Assembly (NCBI GenBank): GCA_964647355.1
Contig: CAZYGK010000004.1
Location: 38,334 to 102,333, forward strand
DNA from: SZUA-430 sp964647355
GTDB taxonomy: Bacteria; Pseudomonadota; Alphaproteobacteria; Micropepsales; Micropepsaceae
Reading direction: 5' to 3'
Length of the DNA: 64,000 bases
Shown here piece by piece: positions 8,038 through 16,181 of the stretch. Made by a program: the position numbers and the translations under genes. Under the pieces are notes generated by a model. That model was not told the DNA's origin and searched no databases. It saw only the letters and a list, made by a program, of their open reading frames with translations. The first letter of the stretch is position 1; each line of letters starts with the position of its first letter.

Positions 8038-9495
8038 GTGCTGGGGAAGGCCGCGGCAGATGCTGGCGACAACGCGTTCGCGCAATCGCGCGCGCTTTCG
8101 CCTGCGCGTCAGGCAAAGCTGCAGCAAGACCAGCTCAAGCTCGTCCTCAGCAATCTAGGGCCGACGGCGTTCGCGATGCCGCTCTTCGGCTCGATCATGA
8201 GCCTGATGCTCTCAGCTTGGGTGCCCGGTTGGCAGTTGGTAGCCTGGGTCATCACCCTGGCCGTAACGTCCGTCATTCAATTCGGCGTCTACTCGTTCTT
8301 CAGCAGCGCTGAGAAGCGCCTCGCCGACCTGCCACGCTGGACGGTTGCCGCTGCCGCCGTCGGCGCATTGTCGGCGATCTCCTGGACGGCACCCGCCCTG
8401 TTCTTCTGGCACTATTGCCCGATGACCGGGCATCTGCTGATTGCGCTCGTCTACGCCTGCAGCTTGGCGGCCTGCGCAGCCCTTCAGTCGTCCAGCCCGC
8501 CGATGCTGGTCTCGACGCTTGTCCCCTACACGATGGCTCTCGTTCTGCCGCCGTTGTTCGAGGGCACGTCGTTCTATATCGGCCTAGCCGCACTCGGCGT
8601 CGGTCTTTGCCTGTTCATGTGCCATCTCGCACGGCAGGTGTACCTGACGTCTTGCGACATGTTCTCGCTGCGGGAGGACAAGAACGAACTGATCGAGCAG
8701 CTGACCGCCGCCAAAATCGAGTCCGACAAGGCGCGCCAGCGCGCCGAAGCCGCAAGCCAAGCGAAGTCGGAATTTCTGGCCAACATGAGCCACGAACTGC
8801 GCACGCCCTTGAACGCGATCCTCGGCTTTTCCGAGGTAATGAAGGACGAAGCCTTCGGCAACCTCGGCTCGCGCCAGTATGTGGACTATGCAGGCCACAT
8901 CCACGACAGCGGCCAGCACCTGCTCGGGCTGATCAATGACGTGCTCGACCTATCCCGGATCGAAGCGGGCCGCTTCGCCATTCGCTCCGAAGAGATCGAC
9001 CTGCGCGTGGCGATCGGCAACGCGCAGGCGATGTTCGAGCTGCCGGTGCGCCAAGCCGGCGTCAACCTCAAGGCCGACTTGGATCCGAACCTGCCGCTCC
9101 TGCTCGCCGACGATCGCGGCTTGCGCCAGGTACTGTTGAACCTGATTTCGAATGCGGTGAAGTTCACGCCCGCCGGGGGCACCGTCACGATCTTTGCGCG
9201 CCGCGCGGCCGGCGGCGGCATGGAGCTGGGCGTGACCGACACGGGCGCCGGCATCGATCCCGTCGACGTCGCAACCGTATTTGAGGCCTTCGGCCAAGGC
9301 CGCCACGACATCACCGCACGCGACAAAGGCACAGGCCTCGGCCTGCCCATCGTCCGCGGCCTCGTCGAAGCCCACGGCGGCAAAGTCCGGCTCGAGAGCG
9401 TGCTCGGCAAAGGCACGACCGTAGTCTGCACGTTCCCCCGCGAACGCCTAAGCGCCCCGCAGCCGGTGCCGATCAGACTTGCGACGGTCCTGTAG
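8038..9495 (+). CDS. Membrane sensor histidine kinase (PleC/DivJ-like core)
   Basis: A 485-residue protein. About five or six transmembrane helices lie between residues 40 and 205, then a coiled linker (ESDKARQRAEAASQAKSEF) leads to the H-box NMSHELRTPLNAILGFSE with the phosphoacceptor His at about 252. The N-box (LLNLISNAVKFTP), G1 (DTGAGID) and G2 (GTGLGLPIV) follow. The kinase core closely matches the PleC/DivJ/CckA-type HisKA kinases of alphaproteobacteria. There is no PAS or receiver domain and no adjacent response regulator, so it probably signals to a regulator encoded elsewhere. The GTG start at 8038 has GGGGAAA just upstream, and no in-frame ATG exists before the membrane domain. Confidence 0.92.
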   Translation: MLGKAAADAGDNAFAQSRALSPARQAKLQQDQLKLVLSNLGPTAFAMPLFGSIMSLMLSAWVPGWQLVAWVITLAVTSVIQFGVYSFFSSAEKRLADLPRWTVAAAAVGALSAISWTAPALFFWHYCPMTGHLLIALVYACSLAACAALQSSSPPMLVSTLVPYTMALVLPPLFEGTSFYIGLAALGVGLCLFMCHLARQVYLTSCDMFSLREDKNELIEQLTAAKIESDKARQRAEAASQAKSEFLANMSHELRTPLNAILGFSEVMKDEAFGNLGSRQYVDYAGHIHDSGQHLLGLINDVLDLSRIEAGRFAIRSEEIDLRVAIGNAQAMFELPVRQAGVNLKADLDPNLPLLLADDRGLRQVLLNLISNAVKFTPAGGTVTIFARRAAGGGMELGVTDTGAGIDPVDVATVFEAFGQGRHDITARDKGTGLGLPIVRGLVEAHGGKVRLESVLGKGTTVVCTFPRERLSAPQPVPIRLATVL

Positions 9496-9497
9496 AG

Positions 9498-10628
9498 CTA
9501 ATCCAACGACGCGTACCGCTTTAGGTGGTGATCGACGTTGCCGAACATCGTGTCGATCATCGTCAGCCGCTTGAAGAAGTGGCCGACGTTGAGTTCGTCA
9601 GTCATGCCCATGCCGCCGTGCAGCTGCACCGCGTTCTGGCCGATGAAGCGGCCGGCTTTGCCGATTTGCACCTTCGCGGCCGAGGCCGCCTTCTTACGTT
9701 CGGTTTCGCTCTCGCCAAGCTTCAGCGTCACCATGAACGTAATCGACACCGACTGCTCGTAGTTCATGAACATGTCGACCATGCGGTGCTGCAGCACTTG
9801 GAACTTGCCGATCGGCACGCCGAATTGCTTGCGCGTCTTGCAGTATTCGACCGTCGTGTCGTTCAGCACTTTCATCGCGCCGATCGCTTCGGCGGAGAGC
9901 GCTGCGATCCCCTCGTCGACCACGCGCTCAACCAGCGGCAGCCCGGCGCCCTCAGGCCCGATCAATGCGTCCGCGCCAAGCGCCACGTTCTCGAACGTCA
10001 CTTCCGACGCGCGCAGACCGTCCACCGTCGGATAGTCGCGGCACGACACGCCCTTGGCCTTCTTGTCGACGACGAAGACGGACACGCCCTTCTCGTCGCG
10101 CTGCCCGCCGCCGGTCCGCGCGGTCACGATCAGGCTGTCCGCCCACGGCGCGCCGATCACGACCGCCTTGTGGCCGTTCAGCGTATAGCCCGCACCCGAC
10201 TTCTTCGCGGTCACCGCGAGATCGGCGAGGTTATAGCGCCCTTGCGGCTCGGCGAACGCAAACGCGAACACGCGCTTACCTTCGACGATCTCGCCGATGT
10301 ACTGCTCCTTCTGCGCCTTCGATCCGCCATGGGTGAGGAACCCGCCTGCGAGCACCACTGTACCGAGATACGGCTCGATCACGAGACCGCGGCCGAATTC
10401 TTCCATAATAATCATGGTCTCGACCGGACCGCCGCCTAAGCCCCCGAAGTCTTCTGCGAACGGTGCGCCCAAGAGGCCAAGCTCCGCGAACTGCTTCCAG
10501 TTCTCGCGCTTCCAGCCGGTTTCGCTCTTCGCGATCGCACGGCGCTTCTCGAAGTCGTAGTCGTTCTGCACGAATTTTTGAACGCTATTGCGAAGCAGCG
10601 TCTGTTCTTCGGTAAAGGAGAAATCCAT
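9498..10628 (-). CDS. Acyl-CoA dehydrogenase (small-subunit type, PimD-like)
   Basis: A 376-residue acyl-CoA dehydrogenase. It starts MDFSFTEEQTLLRNSVQKF, with the N-terminal domain GLLGAPFAEDFGGLGGGPVE, the middle beta domain, YCKTRKQFGVPIGKFQVLQH, and QLHGGMGMTDELNVGHFFKR near the end. This form is shorter than the large subunit and has no obvious catalytic glutamate at the usual C-terminal place (TMFGNVDHH). It fits the beta subunit of heteromeric acyl-CoA dehydrogenases (PimD type). The upstream gene encodes the matching large subunit 62 nt away, so an alpha2beta2 complex is likely. It ends 2 bp from the stop of the convergent kinase gene. Confidence 0.92.
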   Translation of the reverse strand: MDFSFTEEQTLLRNSVQKFVQNDYDFEKRRAIAKSETGWKRENWKQFAELGLLGAPFAEDFGGLGGGPVETMIIMEEFGRGLVIEPYLGTVVLAGGFLTHGGSKAQKEQYIGEIVEGKRVFAFAFAEPQGRYNLADLAVTAKKSGAGYTLNGHKAVVIGAPWADSLIVTARTGGGQRDEKGVSVFVVDKKAKGVSCRDYPTVDGLRASEVTFENVALGADALIGPEGAGLPLVERVVDEGIAALSAEAIGAMKVLNDTTVEYCKTRKQFGVPIGKFQVLQHRMVDMFMNYEQSVSITFMVTLKLGESETERKKAASAAKVQIGKAGRFIGQNAVQLHGGMGMTDELNVGHFFKRLTMIDTMFGNVDHHLKRYASLD

Positions 10629-10690
10629 CTGGGGCGCTTCCGTATGTCTGTGTTGCGGGTGTGCTTAGCGAATTGGGCGCGGGGGCGCAA

Positions 10691-11884
10691 TCAGAGCCCC
10701 AGCACCATCTTCGCAATGATGTTGCGCTGAATTTCGCTGGAGCCGCCGTAGATCGTCGTGCGCCGCGTCAGGAAATAGTTCTGCGAAGCGCCATGCGAAT
10801 AGTCAGGCCCCGGCACATATTCGTTCGTCATCTTATCGTGCGCGAACGGCTGGTAGGGGTTGCCGTAATAGGCGATCGCCTCGAGCGTCAACTCCGTCAG
10901 CCGCTGCTGAATGTCGGTACCCTTGATCTTCAGGATCGAGGCCTCCGGCCCATGCCCGCCCTTCGACTCCCGCGCCAACGTGCGCAACTCCGTGAACTCG
11001 AGCGACAACAGGTCGATCTCAAGCTCCGAGACGTGCCGTGCGAACATGGGGTCGTCGATCAGCTTCTTGCCCCCGCCGTCCTGCTCGGCACCCGCGAGCT
11101 GCTTCAGCCGCTCGACGCCGCGCTTCGACCGCGCAACGCCCGCGATCCCCGCGCGCTCGTGGCCAAGCAGAAACTTCGCGTAGGTCCAGCCCTCATTCTC
11201 CTTGCCGATCAAGTTCTTGACCGGAACCTTCACGTTGTCGAGGAAGACTTCGTTCACTTCGTGCGCGCCGTCCATCGTTATGATCGGACGCACGGTCACG
11301 CCCGGCGTCTTCATGTCGATGAGCAGGAACGAGATGCCTTCCTGTTGCTTCGCCTTAGGGTCCGTGCGGACAAGGCAGAAAATCCAATCGGCGTACTGCG
11401 CCAGCGTCGTCCACGTCTTCTGACCGTTGACGATATAGTGGTCGCCATCCTTGACCGCCGTCGTCTTCAGCGAGGCCAAGTCCGAGCCCGAGCCTGGCTC
11501 GGAATAGCCCTGGCACCACCACGTCTCGCCGGAGAGAATTTTGGGTAAGTGCTGCTTCTTCTGCTCCTCATTGCCAAACGTGTAGATGACGGGTCCGACC
11601 ATCGCGAGCCCGAACGGCAATGTTGCGGGCGTGTCGGCCGCCGCGCATTCTTCCGAGAAGATGTACTTCTGCGTCGAGGTCCACCCCGTGCCGCCGTATT
11701 CCTTCGGCCACGACGGCGCGACCCAACCTTTCTTGTAGAGCGCCTGGTGCCAAGCCAAGAAGTCGGCTTTGCCCTCGTAAGCGCGGCGCGACTTGCCTTT
11801 GAGCTTACCGGGGGTCGACTCGGCGATGAACGCGCGCACTTCCTTGCGAAAGGCTTCGTCGGCGGGTGTGAAATCGAGGTTCAT
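10691..11884 (-). CDS. Acyl-CoA dehydrogenase (large-subunit type, PimC-like)
   Basis: A 397-residue acyl-CoA dehydrogenase, a clear paralogue of the one at 5032-6240. Both carry WWCQGYSEPGSGSDLASL, ADWIFCLVRT, ISF(L/I)LIDMKTPG, EGWTYAK and end EIQRNI(I/M)AK(M/L)VLGL. The position of the medium-chain catalytic glutamate is glycine (TIYGGSSEIQ). The ATG at 11884 (MNLDFTPADEAF) begins the domain; a longer frame from 11968 has no support. It is co-directional with the small-subunit gene downstream, which suggests a two-gene operon for a heterotetrameric enzyme. The substrate is unknown. Relatives act on dicarboxylic, branched or steroid side-chain acyl-CoAs. Confidence 0.92.
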   Translation of the reverse strand: MNLDFTPADEAFRKEVRAFIAESTPGKLKGKSRRAYEGKADFLAWHQALYKKGWVAPSWPKEYGGTGWTSTQKYIFSEECAAADTPATLPFGLAMVGPVIYTFGNEEQKKQHLPKILSGETWWCQGYSEPGSGSDLASLKTTAVKDGDHYIVNGQKTWTTLAQYADWIFCLVRTDPKAKQQEGISFLLIDMKTPGVTVRPIITMDGAHEVNEVFLDNVKVPVKNLIGKENEGWTYAKFLLGHERAGIAGVARSKRGVERLKQLAGAEQDGGGKKLIDDPMFARHVSELEIDLLSLEFTELRTLARESKGGHGPEASILKIKGTDIQQRLTELTLEAIAYYGNPYQPFAHDKMTNEYVPGPDYSHGASQNYFLTRRTTIYGGSSEIQRNIIAKMVLGL

Positions 11885-11986
11885 GGCGTCAATTCCTGAG
11901 GAAGGGTCCGCCATGATGATAGCGGCCCAAATCCCTAGTTTCCAAGCAGCTTGTGAGCGCACCCACACCCGCGCTAACTGGGGACC

Positions 11987-12202
11987 ATGACCGCCATCGA
12001 AAGCCCCTGCATTAAGGTCTGTGCCATTGACGCTACGACAGGTTGGTGCCTGGGTTGCGGCCGCTCGATGGCTGAGATCGGCAGCTGGAGTTCGCTAGCG
12101 CCGGACCGCCGCCGCAGCATCATGAACGAACTCGACGACCGCAAGACAAAGATCGCCGACCGCGACGCCCGCTCGAAGCTCTACAGGCTCCCCGGATCAT
12201 GA
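11987..12202 (+). CDS. DUF1289 domain-containing small protein
   Basis: A 71-residue protein with the DUF1289 pattern: SPCIKVCAIDATTGWCLGCGRSMAEI. Four cysteines (Cx3Cx8Cx2C) probably bind a metal or an Fe-S cluster. Such proteins are widespread in proteobacteria and uncharacterised. The gene is followed by the MOSC-domain gene with a 4-nt ATGA overlap. The MOSC fold handles sulfur or molybdenum cofactor chemistry, so a shared redox or metal role is possible but unproven. Confidence 0.9.
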   Translation: MTAIESPCIKVCAIDATTGWCLGCGRSMAEIGSWSSLAPDRRRSIMNELDDRKTKIADRDARSKLYRLPGS

Positions 12203-12735
12203 CCGCCCGCGTCATCGCCGTCGCCGTCAGCCCGACGCACACGATGTCAAAACCCACAAGCGACCGCATCCGCTTGCTCGAAGGCTTAGGCGTCGAAGGC
12301 GATGCTCACATGGGCGCAACGGTAAAGCACCGCTCGCGCGTGCGCGTCGATCCGACCGCACCGAACTTGCGCCAAGTGCATCTGATCCACGCCGAACTCC
12401 TCGACGAACTGCACACAAACGGCTTCAACATCGCCCCCGGCCAAATGGGCGAGAACATCACCACGCGCGAGATCGATCTCCTCGCCCTGCCTCGAGGAAC
12501 GCGGCTGCACCTGGGCGAAGCAGTTATCGAAATCACGGGCCTGCGCAACCCGTGCACCCAACTCGACGGCATCCAACCCGGGCTGATGGAAGCCGTTCTC
12601 GAGCGCACACCCAGCGGCCTGATCCGAAAGGCAGGCGTGATGGCCATCGTTGTGAAAGGGGGCGCTGTCGGCGTGAACGATCACGTTGGCACAGAACTTC
12701 CAATTGCGCCGCACGAAGCGCTGAAGCCGGTCTAG
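12199..12735 (+). CDS. MOSC domain-containing protein
   Basis: A 178-residue stand-alone MOSC (molybdenum cofactor sulfurase C-terminal) domain. Visible features are GLGVEGDAHMG near the N-terminus, HLIHAELLDEL, GQMGENITTREIDL and ITGLRNPCTQLD with the conserved cysteine that carries sulfur or contacts the cofactor in YiiM/YuaD-like proteins. YiiM-type proteins reduce N-hydroxylated substrates. Its start overlaps the DUF1289 stop by 4 nt, and the Lgt-like gene begins 9 nt after its stop, so these three genes form an operon. Confidence 0.9.
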   Translation: MTARVIAVAVSPTHTMSKPTSDRIRLLEGLGVEGDAHMGATVKHRSRVRVDPTAPNLRQVHLIHAELLDELHTNGFNIAPGQMGENITTREIDLLALPRGTRLHLGEAVIEITGLRNPCTQLDGIQPGLMEAVLERTPSGLIRKAGVMAIVVKGGAVGVNDHVGTELPIAPHEALKPV

Positions 12736-12744
12736 TAGAGCGGC

Positions 12745-13476
12745 ATGATCCAATTCTCCACCAACGCCGCTTACCATCTCGCCTTCGACGCACTCGCCTG
12801 GGGCACGGGAATGGCCGTCGGCGTCGCCCTCTACCGTTGGCGTCTGAAAGAAGTCACCGCGGACGTCGCGCGCGTCGCGGACGGCGGCTACTTCGCCTGC
12901 CTCGCCATTGGTGCCATCATCGGCGCATACGTGTCAGGCACGTTCACGTTCTGGGGCCAAGCCGTCTTCGCGCTTGCACACTCCGTCGTTGGGGCACTCA
13001 TCGGTGCGATCGTCGGCGTCGAATTTTACAAACTTGCGCGCGGCATCCATATGTCCACCGGCATCGTCTTCACTGGCCCGTTCGCTGCGGGCGTTGCGGT
13101 CGGCCGCTGGGGCTGCCTTTTCGCAGGGCTCCCCGATCAGACATTCGGGATCCCTACAAACCTCCCCTGGGCCGTGATCCTCGGTGACGGCATCGGCCGC
13201 CATCCGGTGCAAGTCTATGAGTCCCTCTCAATGGCACTCTTCCTTGCCGCCTTCGTGTGGGGCCTGAGAAGCCGCCAGCCTTGGGCCATGCACCACGGCT
13301 TCTATTGGCTCGCGATCACCTACGGCGCCCAGCGTTTCCTCTGGGAGTTCCTAAAGCCCTACCCCACCCTTCTGGGCCCACTGAACCATTTCCACCTGAT
13401 GTGTTTAGGCCTCGTGATCTACGGCATCTTCATGATCCGCCGATCAAAGCGGACCGCCTTGCGGAAGGAACGCTAG
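12745..13476 (+). CDS. Lgt-like membrane transferase (prolipoprotein diacylglyceryl transferase paralogue)
   Basis: A 243-residue protein with about six or seven transmembrane helices. It keeps an Lgt-type core: AHSVVGALIGAI with the histidine of the Lgt HGG loop, GRWGCLFAGLPDQTFG at the place of the Lgt signature, then LPWAVILGDGIGRHPVQVYES, which matches the RHPxQxYE block. The GR arginine is kept, but the Asn of the Lgt signature is replaced by Cys. It is therefore a divergent paralogue. True Lgt transfers diacylglyceryl from phosphatidylglycerol to lipoproteins; here the acceptor may differ. It belongs to the DUF1289-MOSC operon and lies about 600 bp upstream of a Tes-like radical SAM gene. 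The combination points to lipid modification (inference). Confidence 0.82.
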   Translation: MIQFSTNAAYHLAFDALAWGTGMAVGVALYRWRLKEVTADVARVADGGYFACLAIGAIIGAYVSGTFTFWGQAVFALAHSVVGALIGAIVGVEFYKLARGIHMSTGIVFTGPFAAGVAVGRWGCLFAGLPDQTFGIPTNLPWAVILGDGIGRHPVQVYESLSMALFLAAFVWGLRSRQPWAMHHGFYWLAITYGAQRFLWEFLKPYPTLLGPLNHFHLMCLGLVIYGIFMIRRSKRTALRKER

Positions 13477-13619
13477 GCCTGGAGCGCTCCCGCCTCGGGC
13501 GGCCGTCTAAACCGTTGAAGGCCATGGCACTTGCATTTGTTCCTTGTTTGTTCTATATATTGGGGACTTATGGCGTACTAAGCAGGCGCGCACGCGCCTC
13601 GCCCCACAAAGCCACGGAC

Positions 13620-14060
13620 ATGTGCTCAAAGGTAACCAGGCTCCAAGCGGCACCGCGTTGCCATGCCCGCTCGAAGCGAACGCAGCTGCCGTGCCGGGCC
13701 CCGGCGGTTCGGGGCTATCGCGTTTGCCGCTTTCACGGCGCGCGCGGCGGAGCTCGCCGGGGCAATCGCAATGCATGGAAGCACGGCACCCGGGGCAGCG
13801 CTTGGTTGCGCGAAGCGGACGCCTTGCGGGGGCTCGTCCGCGAAGCGCGCCGCCTCGTTTCGGCGGTTGACGTCAGGGTACATGGGGTTGTTCGCCCAAA
13901 TCGGGCCGGGGTATCCCCTCCCCCCAGCCGAGAAGGCGCTTTTCCTGGGACCGCGGACGTCCTCGTCCGCTCTTCGCAGCCTTCCAACATCACCGCGCGC
14001 GGAAATGTTGGTAAGGGCGGACGAGGACGTCCGCGGTCCCAGGGAATGCGATTCCCGTGA
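13620..14060 (+). CDS. HGGXTG-type short protein with repeat-derived C-terminus
   Basis: A 146-residue reading frame. Residues 1-80 contain RCHARSKRTQLPCRAPAVRG, then CRFHGARGGARRGNRNAWKHG, the CxA..pCrapa..g...C..HGG.......GNxNAxKHG pattern of small HGGXTG-domain proteins, with Cys and His likely binding zinc. These proteins are common and uncharacterised in alphaproteobacteria, often beside mobile or repetitive DNA. The last ~45 residues come from a long inverted repeat (13944-14043), which also brings the present stop. The original C-terminus has therefore probably been replaced. The ATG at 13620 is the only reasonable start near the domain. Confidence 0.6.
   Translation: MCSKVTRLQAAPRCHARSKRTQLPCRAPAVRGYRVCRFHGARGGARRGNRNAWKHGTRGSAWLREADALRGLVREARRLVSAVDVRVHGVVRPNRAGVSPPPSREGAFPGTADVLVRSSQPSNITARGNVGKGGRGRPRSQGMRFP
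13944..14043. repeat. Perfect 27-bp inverted repeat with nested hairpin
   Basis: Positions 13944-13970 and 14017-14043 are perfect reverse complements. The 46-nt interior contains a second inverted pair, CCAACAT at 13984-13990 and ATGTTGG at 14005-14011. RNA from either strand would fold into a long cruciform-like hairpin. The arm core GGACGTCCTCGTCCGC is itself partly palindromic. It lies 30 bp upstream of the radical SAM start codon and inside the 3' end of the HGGXTG frame. It looks like a dispersed REP-type element, but only one copy is in this window. Confidence 0.85.
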
Positions 14061-14072
14061 TAGGTTGTGCCC

Positions 14073-15503
14073 ATGAACAAGCCCATCAACCCCGCCGCCA
14101 CCACCGCGCACCCGATCCGCAAGTCCGCGCCGTATCTCTTCCACGCACAGACGACGAGCTTGTGCGAGACCTGCTTGAAGCTGGTACCGGCGAAAATCCT
14201 GATCGAAGGCGACGACGTCTTCTACCAAAAGCGCTGCACCGAACACGGCGTGCAGAAGACGCTGATCTCGAGCGACGCGACCTATTGGAAGAGCTGCAAG
14301 GACTACCTGAAACCCGGCGACCGCCCGCTCGCACGGCAAACCCACACAGAGCGCGGCTGCCCGTATGACTGCGGCCTCTGCCCCGATCACGAGCAGCACT
14401 CCTGCCTCGCGATCCTGGAGGTGAACGAAGCCTGCAACCTCTCCTGCCCCGTTTGCTTTGCCGATTCATCGGTAAAGCGCACCGGCCACCGCGATCTCGC
14501 CACGATTGAGGCGATGATGGACACGCTGGTGACGAGCGAAGGCGAGCCCGACCTCGTCCAGATCTCCGGCGGCGAGCCCACGATCCATCCGCAATTCTTC
14601 GAAATCCTCGACGCCGCCAAGCGCCGCCCGATCCGCCATCTGATGATCAACACGAACGGCATCCGCATCGCGCGCGAGCCTGAGTTCGCGGCGCGTCTCG
14701 CCACCTACATGCCACGCTTCGAAGTCTACCTGCAGTTCGACTCGCTGAAGCGCGATGCGTTGATGAACCTGCGCGGCGCCGACCTGCGCAGCGTGCGCCA
14801 ACAAGCCCTCGAAGCGCTGGAGAAGCACAACATCTCGACCACGCTCGTCGTCACCGTAAAGAAAGGCGTCAACGACGAAGAGGTGCCCGACATCGTCCGC
14901 CACGCGCTGGAATGGCGCTGTGTGCGCGGCGTGACGCTGCAGCCGGTGCAGGACGCCGGCCGCAACGACAACTTCGACCCGCGCAAGAACCGCGTGCTGC
15001 TCTCCGACGTCCGCCGCGAGGTCGCGAAGGCAGGCGTCTTCGCACTCGAAGACATGATCCCGCTCCCCTGCAACCCCGACGCCATCTCGATCGGCTACGG
15101 CCTGCGCAACGGCAGAGAAGTCGCGCCCATCACGTCACTAATCCCGCGCGACGTCTTGGTCGAAGCCGCACCGAACACGGTGACCTTCGAAAGCTTCCCC
15201 GAACTGCGCAAACGCATGTTCGACCTGCTCTCGCTCTCCACCGCCGCCGCCGACACATCGGAAAAGCTAGCAGCAGTCCTCTGCTGCCTGCCCGAAGCCG
15301 CGGTCCCGCAAGAGATCGCCTACGAACACACCTTCCGCGTGGTCATCGTGCAGTTCATGGACCGCTACAACTTCGACCTCGGCGGCGTAAAGCGCTCCTG
15401 CGTCCACTTCGTCGAGCCCGACGGCAAAATCTACCCCTTCGACACGTTCAATACATTTTACCGGGACAGAGCAGCAGGCCACTCGACAAAGGAAACAACG
15501 TGA
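14073..15503 (+). CDS. Radical SAM protein resembling tetraether lipid synthase (Tes/MJ0619 family)
   Basis: A 476-residue radical SAM enzyme. The cluster motif CNLSCPVC is at residues 121-128 and GGEP at about 166. The N-terminal region has two zinc- or cluster-type cysteine pairs: CETC at 31-34 followed by a CTEHG block near 53, and CPYDCGLCPDHEQHSC before the SAM motif. This N-terminal arrangement, with the C-terminal SCVHFVEPDGKIYPFDTFN, is the pattern I know from MJ0619-type proteins. Archaeal members join lipid tails by C-C coupling of isoprenoid chains (tetraether synthase), and bacterial relatives are proposed for membrane-spanning lipids. I chose the ATG at 14073 rather than the GTG at 14067. 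It overlaps the following small membrane gene by 4 nt. The family call is good; the exact reaction is inferred. Confidence 0.85.
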   Translation: MNKPINPAATTAHPIRKSAPYLFHAQTTSLCETCLKLVPAKILIEGDDVFYQKRCTEHGVQKTLISSDATYWKSCKDYLKPGDRPLARQTHTERGCPYDCGLCPDHEQHSCLAILEVNEACNLSCPVCFADSSVKRTGHRDLATIEAMMDTLVTSEGEPDLVQISGGEPTIHPQFFEILDAAKRRPIRHLMINTNGIRIAREPEFAARLATYMPRFEVYLQFDSLKRDALMNLRGADLRSVRQQALEALEKHNISTTLVVTVKKGVNDEEVPDIVRHALEWRCVRGVTLQPVQDAGRNDNFDPRKNRVLLSDVRREVAKAGVFALEDMIPLPCNPDAISIGYGLRNGREVAPITSLIPRDVLVEAAPNTVTFESFPELRKRMFDLLSLSTAAADTSEKLAAVLCCLPEAAVPQEIAYEHTFRVVIVQFMDRYNFDLGGVKRSCVHFVEPDGKIYPFDTFNTFYRDRAAGHSTKETT

Positions 15504-15721
15504 GTTGGGAGCCGACCGAGCGCCCGCAGCGCACGAAGCCCGATCCGCGCTGGGCAGGCGTCGGGCTCATCGCGCTTGGACTATTTGCGAGCTTGCTGGG
15601 TGGCCTATGTGCTTCAACATTTGGCGAGCTTTCGTGGTTTGATCAGTTCCTGGGGGCCCTTCGGATGTTTGGCCTCCTCATCTTGGTCGGTATCTTCCTC
15701 ATCTTTCGCAAGTGGGATTGA
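15500..15721 (+). CDS. Small two-helix membrane protein 1 of a tandem array
   Basis: A 73-residue protein beginning at GTG 15500, whose GTGA overlaps the radical SAM stop; GGAAA at 15491 serves as ribosome site. A polar N-terminus (MSWEPTERPQRTKPDPRW) precedes helix 1 (VGLIALGLFASLLGGLCAS, about 21-39), a short acidic/aromatic loop (FGELSWFDQF), and helix 2 (about 55-69). It shares the GLC(A/S) end of helix 1 with the next three genes, so it seems to be a diverged paralogue. No known family is recognised. Confidence 0.75.
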   Translation: MSWEPTERPQRTKPDPRWAGVGLIALGLFASLLGGLCASTFGELSWFDQFLGALRMFGLLILVGIFLIFRKWD

Positions 15722-15936
15722 TGAGCGACGATCTCACCCGCCTCATCGGCCTGATCCTCATCGTCGTCGGCACGCTCTGGCTCGTCCTCACGGGCTTGTG
15801 CAGCGGCGCGTTTCTTATCGGATTCTTAGGCGAAGGAAACTTGAGCGACATTGGCGCCGTTTTTTGGATCGGCATCCCCTCCGCCCTCATCGGTGGCATC
15901 GCCTACGCGATTGGCCGCTGGCTCCGACCGAAATGA
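15721..15936 (+). CDS. Small two-helix membrane protein 2 of a tandem array
   Basis: A 71-residue protein starting at ATG 15721, which shares one base with the preceding stop (TGATG). Helix 1 is IGLILIVVGTLWLVLTGLCS (about 8-27), then a loop GAFLIGFLGEGNLSDIG, and helix 2 at about 46-65, ending GRWLRPK. The GLILIVVGTLW...TGLCS pattern is nearly repeated in the next gene (GLVLIVGGLLW...SGLCS). It was probably born by tandem duplication. The function is unknown. Confidence 0.8.
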   Translation: MSDDLTRLIGLILIVVGTLWLVLTGLCSGAFLIGFLGEGNLSDIGAVFWIGIPSALIGGIAYAIGRWLRPK

Positions 15937-16181
15937 CCGACCCAACCGAACCGCCCAGCATCAAACGGATCATCGGCCTCGTCCTTATCGTCGGCGGCCT
16001 GCTGTGGATCGCGCTCTCGGGCTTGTGCAGCGCAGCGTTCTTCGTCACGCTGTTCACCGAGGGCGGCGATTTGCGCGAAGCACTCAGCATCGTGCCGATG
16101 ATCGTCCTAGTCGGCGGCTTTTCAGCGGGCCTCGGACTTGTTGTCTACGTCGTCGGACGGGCATTGCGGCCACAGGCATGA
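15933..16181 (+). CDS. Small two-helix membrane protein 3 of a tandem array
   Basis: An 82-residue protein with an ATGA overlap to the previous stop. Helix 1 is GLVLIVGGLLWIALSGLCSA, the loop FFVTLFTEGGDLREAL has acidic residues, and helix 2 is IVPMIVLVGGFSAGLGLVVY, ending VGRALRPQA. It is the closest relative of protein 2 (same GLCS motif and same GR.LRP tail). Both ends are predicted on the same side of the membrane. The function is unknown. Confidence 0.8.
   Translation: MTDPTEPPSIKRIIGLVLIVGGLLWIALSGLCSAAFFVTLFTEGGDLREALSIVPMIVLVGGFSAGLGLVVYVVGRALRPQA

Noticed and set aside
13257..13619. Extension of the HGGXTG frame upstream into the Lgt-like gene
   Set aside because: The frame is open from 13257 but overlaps the Lgt-like gene, and the upstream part has no conserved residues; the ATG at 13620 fits better.
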